Positions 59,735 to 64,000 of a stretch of DNA of 64,000 nt are shown here, one piece after another. Under the pieces are notes generated by a model. It was not told where the DNA came from, ran no database searches, and saw nothing but the letters and a program-made list of their open reading frames with translations. Within the stretch, counting starts at the first letter, position 1. Each line of letters opens with the position of its first letter. Both the position numbers and the translations under genes were made by a program. The stretch comes from Aralia elata (lineage: Eukaryota; Streptophyta; Magnoliopsida; Apiales; Araliaceae). Location: contig CM068384.1 of NCBI GenBank assembly GCA_034770075.1, forward strand, positions 35,275,365 through 35,339,364, in the 5' to 3' direction.

Positions 59735-61630
59735 TGTTGGTCGATTTTGCAACCAAAAAATACGCGCAAGTATATGCGGTCAACAAGTAATACAATGATA
59801 AGAGAGTTGTCGAACCCACAGGGAATTATCTCTAGTGTATCCCAAGTACCAACTATATATCGTCTCGATTTTATTTAGACAAATGATGAATTAAGTTTTT
59901 GTTGTTTAACAATAATTAAGAGTTATGGAAAGCGTTAAGATAATGAAATCTAATATTAACAAGTCTAAGATTGCAATTTTCCCCAACACTTCATTTGAAT
60001 ATCTTAACTCTCTCATTTGAACTAATTAACAACATAAAATTGTCAACCGAGAAATCAAAGTTACTTATAAGCCTCTGTCGATGGTCAAATTCGAATCTTC
60101 CTAATGCGGCATGTAGGTATATGTCTATCCTACATACTATCAAGAGACCAATTTTAAGAATAATTAACAAGACACGTGTCACTAATTCTCATTAACCGTC
60201 CTTTCAATTACCAACTTTCACATAGGAAGTCATTAAAAATAGATTCTCCATTGGTTGCACACGGTATCTAGGTATATGTCTATCCTAAATACCATCAAGT
60301 TACCTATCATCGAGGATAATCAACAAGACACACGTCAATAAATCTTTATTAATTACCCACAACAATCTTTAACTCTCGCATGATATCATAACAAGGTCTT
60401 AACACTATAATTCGTTCGACAAGTTCATATAGGTTCCCACGGTAATTACTAGTTAGGCAATTAAGATATGAAGTATAAATTATGATATTCAATTCACAAA
60501 TGAGTAACTAATAACAAAGAGAGAGAAGTCAATTCAAACTATGCGTTGGGTTCCATTGAAATCTTATAATACAAGCTCTAGTTCATGGTAGCTAAGCAAA
60601 ACATCAAACACATGGTGTTCATCATGAAATAGAAATACAAATTCAAAAGAAAGCTAGAGATGATAAAACCCATTTTGAAGATATTCATATGTTGCTTGCT
60701 TGGTTGATGACAATTTCTAACTTTTCCTCTTTCTTTGACACTTTTTTCTCCTTCTTGGTTCTTTGGCTTTTGCTGAGTTTTCCTTGTATTGCAGCACTTT
60801 TGCTCTCTATTTGATGTTTTGTTGCAGCCTCCCTCTCTCTAGATTGCAAATATGAAGCCCCCAAGAGATATTATATAGTGCCTCCACAAAAACCCTAGTC
60901 AAGTATCAGATTTTTGGTTAAAAAGTGAGCTAGAATCGCCCTAGAGGCTCAACAGATCGCACACAGCACACACAGGCGTGTCCGTGCACTGCCTGGCATG
61001 CCCGCGCCCATCCCGCACGCCCGTCTGCTGTCACCCGACTTAGCTTTGACCTCTGTTAGTAAAATGGCAATAACTTTTTCATAGGAACTCAAAATAAGGC
61101 GATTCAGGAGGCTATGGAAAGCTAAGAAGTACTCTACAACTTCCATAACTGGAGTTCAGAAAGATAATGGCTGGAGCAAGGGTTAAATTGAGCTCAAAGT
61201 GGCTGCTGTGTAAAATATATGTCAAATCCATTGATAAAATGACCATAACTTTCTCATACGAACTCGCATTGGGATGATTCAAGATGTTCCGGAAAGTTGA
61301 GGAGAATATCTACAACTTTTATTCTTTGAGTTTTGAGAGATACGGATTGGATCAAGGTTGAAATTGGGCCGCAAGCAGCTACTATGTCAATGTTGAGCTG
61401 AAAATGACACTTAAGGCACTCCAAACGTTGACGCTCAAATTGCTTTTGCTCTATTTCCTACAAAACTAAGTAAAAACACATAAAAACAATACAAAACACA
61501 TAAAAGCAATATAAAATCACAATATCTAAAAATAAGATAAAAATACAATAAAACCATATAAAATATCCAAAGACTTACAAATTATGAAGGCCAAAAGTAC
61601 CCAAATTGTGTTTATAAAACACACTCATCA
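59735..61630 (-). repeat. 5' LTR of the Athila-like element
   Basis: Same ends as the left copy, 1,896 bp. The GC-rich block at 60965-61030 is shorter and poorer in CpG. Confidence 0.92.
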
Positions 61631-61635
61631 ACGGG

Positions 61636-63590
61636 GCTCTGTGAATTCTCCCGGTATCGACTGATCCAGATGTTCAATGTTAATCAGGGTCTCTTCTGCA
61701 ATTGAAGTTAGATACAACCCATGCTCCATAAAGGGTTCATACTACCTATGAAGAGGCGTTTTAAACGATTACTCCTGGTATGGACTATCATGCATTGATT
61801 CGTCCATCATTACTAGTGGATCAGGCGTATATGGACTCTTTAAGCTAGGGTCAAACAACTGAAATGATGGTCCGCTGTTGAACTGCGATTCTGGACTAAC
61901 ATGGGGCTGGTTTGGAGTTGTGTATCTAGTCTTATCGCCAAAATTACCCCTAGTTCGTTGGTCAAAGTCCACGACTTCCTCGTACACATGTCGAGTTTGC
62001 AAAATTTTAACAACAAAGTCCATGACATAGTGAATCTATATGAAACAAAAAAGTGTTAATAAAGTTTGTGTTAAAAATTTAAATAATTTAAATGCGTCAC
62101 AAGAATGCCAAACTTACTAGATTCATGACATCATATTGTGGAAAAAGTCCATATGCAACATATTTATCGTCTTCCATGAGACGCGGATGTTGAATCCGTA
62201 GTCTGGTTATCCTATGATACCAATTCAAGTATTAGATGATAGGGATATTCTGTCTCGTAGCAACGACTAAGATTTCCACTAGATCTTGCCATTGATTTCA
62301 AAGATCTATATATGATCGTCTTAGTCTTATGAAGTCTAACGCTTCAATATTATCATCTGGTGCACGTAGGGCTTCCATATCTTCTGCATCCAATGGGATG
62401 TCCTGAAAATTCTCAAGCTGATGCAATGTCTTATCTGACATTTGGAACACCACAATGTTGAACAATATCAGAGAAATCTTGACGTACCCGAGTATATTTC
62501 TTGTTCGTGCTCAGGGCTTGTCCAATCCTCGCAAGGCTTATGAGGCATCCACGTGACCATTGTGTCATTCATGACGTCTAGTTCTGTTTTATACGCCATG
62601 ATGTTCTGGTGAGGGTACTTACGTCAACCACCTGGGGTGGTATCTTCCTTACGCCGATATACCTAACCCCAAGCACGAGGTAAGAAAATTTTACAACCAT
62701 TGGGATGAATTGGCCGCCCAATTATAATACGTTCATAAGCCCATACCTAAAAAGAAAGAAAAAAGAACAAAAACATAAACAATATAATAAATATGCATAT
62801 TTGTTGCCAAATTGATACGTAAATGTAATTGTAAAATTACCTGTAGCAAAGTAACACATCCAACATTCCTTGTTGCACCAATCCTTGTTGCTTTGTGTAG
62901 GCTGCGGTATAGGCAAGCCAATATGGTTGCACCCCATGCGTACTGAGATATCGTTGTGACATTGTCAAAAAATAACAAATATCGAGCATGGCATACATTC
63001 TGGCTTAGATTTGGGAACAAAATTCTTCCAATGACATACAAAATATATGTCTTGGTATATATCCTAATTAGTTGGGGAGTGGAATGCCGGGGAAAGACCC
63101 CAAATCTATGTGCTAACCAAGTAGTGATTATACCACCACGGTCGTAAGCCTTATCCTCTTTTTGTGCAAATGGATACAATTCATAATTTTCTCACAACTC
63201 TTTCTTCGGTTGTCCATAAAGCCCACAAGTAATGGGCTTGCCTACCACTGGTAAGCCTAGAATATAAAAGACATCTTTCAACGTAATAGTCATCTTGCCG
63301 ATAGAAAAATAAAATGTGTTCATCTCACTCCCCCATCATTCTACTAATGCGGCGACTAAACACGAATCCATTTTATTGGCTACTCTTGGCACAGTAAACA
63401 CCCCCAAATTCTATTCTTCTAACAAATCAATTTGGGCATGGGTTAACTTAAATGCGTCTAATTTGGTCCCACCCTCATCATTACTTAACCTAAAAGTAGT
63501 GTCTTCCTCGTTGTTTCATACTTCCTCAGATCGGTGTTGTCTTTGTTTCCAAAGGACTAAATTATCATATGGTCCAGGATTGAAGTCCAT
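61636..63590 (-). pseudogene. Plant mobile domain (PMD) protein relic
   Basis: The minus strand from an ATG at 63590 reads 'MDFNPGPYDNLVLWKQRQH', then 'LVAALVEWWGSEMNTFYFS' with 'MTITLKDVFYILGLPVVGKP' (PMD N-terminal signature). A 148-codon stretch (63179-62733) contains the domain centre up to 'GATILACLYRSLHKA', a donor after LLQ (about 62841), an exon 'VWAYERIIIGRPIHPNGCK' and farther 'WYHRITRLRIQHP'. This order is that of PMD/MAIN-like proteins, formerly 'aminotransferase-like', which occur both as silencing factors and as transposon-borne copies. Stops at Trp positions (for example TGA near 63523) and frameshifts show decay. An 84-codon open C-terminal exon ends at 61769. Its downstream side is cut by the LTR insertion. 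Confidence 0.8.
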
Positions 63591-63599
63591 TCTATATTA

Positions 63600-64000
63600 A
63601 AATAAACATTATACAAATTATCCAACCAAAATTATTCAAAAATTACGTAATCAAAGATAACTAATTTCATTAGGCATTCCTAATCAAAATGCACATTATA
63701 TTCCAATACATTATCAAATATCAACAACAAATTATCTAATAATATCAACAACAAATTATCAAATACAATCAAATATCAACAACAATTATGACAAATAATT
63801 ACCGATTAAAAAGCATAAATTATCATCACAATATTAATAGTCATGCAAAAATTAGCTAATAATGCCAAATTATCCGCCATTCTTAATCAATAAAAACCCA
63901 TTAATTACCAACCACAACTAACATTCATCCCAATAATGTATAATTTATTAGTATTGATAATTATATATCAACAATGAAAATTACACATTCTCCCAATAAC
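63600..64000. other. AT-rich end of window
   Basis: Very AT-rich with irregular AACAACAAATTATC repeats. Nothing codes. Confidence 0.6.

Larger units (their letters stand above)
53706..61630 (-). mobile_element. Non-autonomous Athila-like LTR retrotransposon
   Basis: Two LTRs in direct orientation (53706-55636, 59735-61630) are flanked by a perfect TSD, ACGGG (53701-53705 and 61631-61635). A primer site TGGCGCCGTTACCGGGGA (complement at 59711-59728) lies six bases inside the right LTR, and a polypurine tract AAGTTTAGGGGTATT (complement from 55637) lies inside the left LTR, so the element is on the minus strand. This primer-site motif is typical of Athila-type Ty3/gypsy elements. Only a gag-like frame with stops remains. 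No protease, RT or integrase is present in the 4.1-kb interior, which also holds a nested solo LTR. Confidence 0.9.

Overview
This is a stretch of a flowering-plant nuclear genome, most likely a eudicot. The evidence is one intron-rich gene for a plant exportin-7-like protein, AT-rich introns with GT..AG borders, telomere-type AAACCCT motifs, and dense layers of plant transposable elements (Tat/Ogre-like and Athila-like LTR elements, L1-type LINEs, a TRIM, Mutator-like elements, several MITE types and an endogenous caulimovirid). I see no bacterial or organellar features and no CRISPR, tRNA or rRNA gene.

Layout. 1-5892: 3' end of a Tat/Ogre-like Ty3/gypsy element with three minisatellite blocks, a polypurine tract and a 2.1 kb 3' LTR. 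5893-8020: a scrambled mosaic of endogenous pararetrovirus fragments on both strands. 8690-36200: the only host gene recognised, exportin-7-like (XPO7), + strand, with 28 coding exons that I traced by homology from 10042 to 35790. Its introns carry two antisense LINE 3' ends, one sense LINE reverse-transcriptase piece, a 767-bp TRIM with a perfect target-site duplication, a long polypurine tract and a hAT-like element rich in CCGGTACCGG palindromes. Exons 20, 22, 23 and 24 carry extra bases that break the frame, while the other exons are clean.

36200-40400: an AT-rich intergenic zone packed with MITEs, including a foldback element bounded by (TA)n that contains a nested Mutator-type MITE and a telomere-like array. 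40418-46746: an almost complete Mutator-like element (MULE) with about 140-bp terminal inverted repeats, a transposase gene with two nonsense codons, and a convergent intact GRF-zinc-finger gene.

48170-52520: a Stowaway MITE, then a decayed FAR1-type MULE transposase flanked on both sides by clusters of about 22-bp palindromes that alternate in orientation on the right side. An uninterrupted ORF of unknown function lies just behind the transposase. 52735-63590: a decayed minus-strand unit whose plant-mobile-domain (PMD) part (right) and Ulp1-protease part (left) are separated by a 7.9-kb non-autonomous Athila-like LTR element with TSD ACGGG. That element contains a nested solo LTR. 63600-64000 is AT-rich and featureless.

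How it fits together: the host gene is one exportin surrounded and invaded by mobile DNA. The best candidates for something undescribed are the palindrome arrays around the FAR1-type element with their companion ORF, and the colinear PMD/Ulp1 unit.
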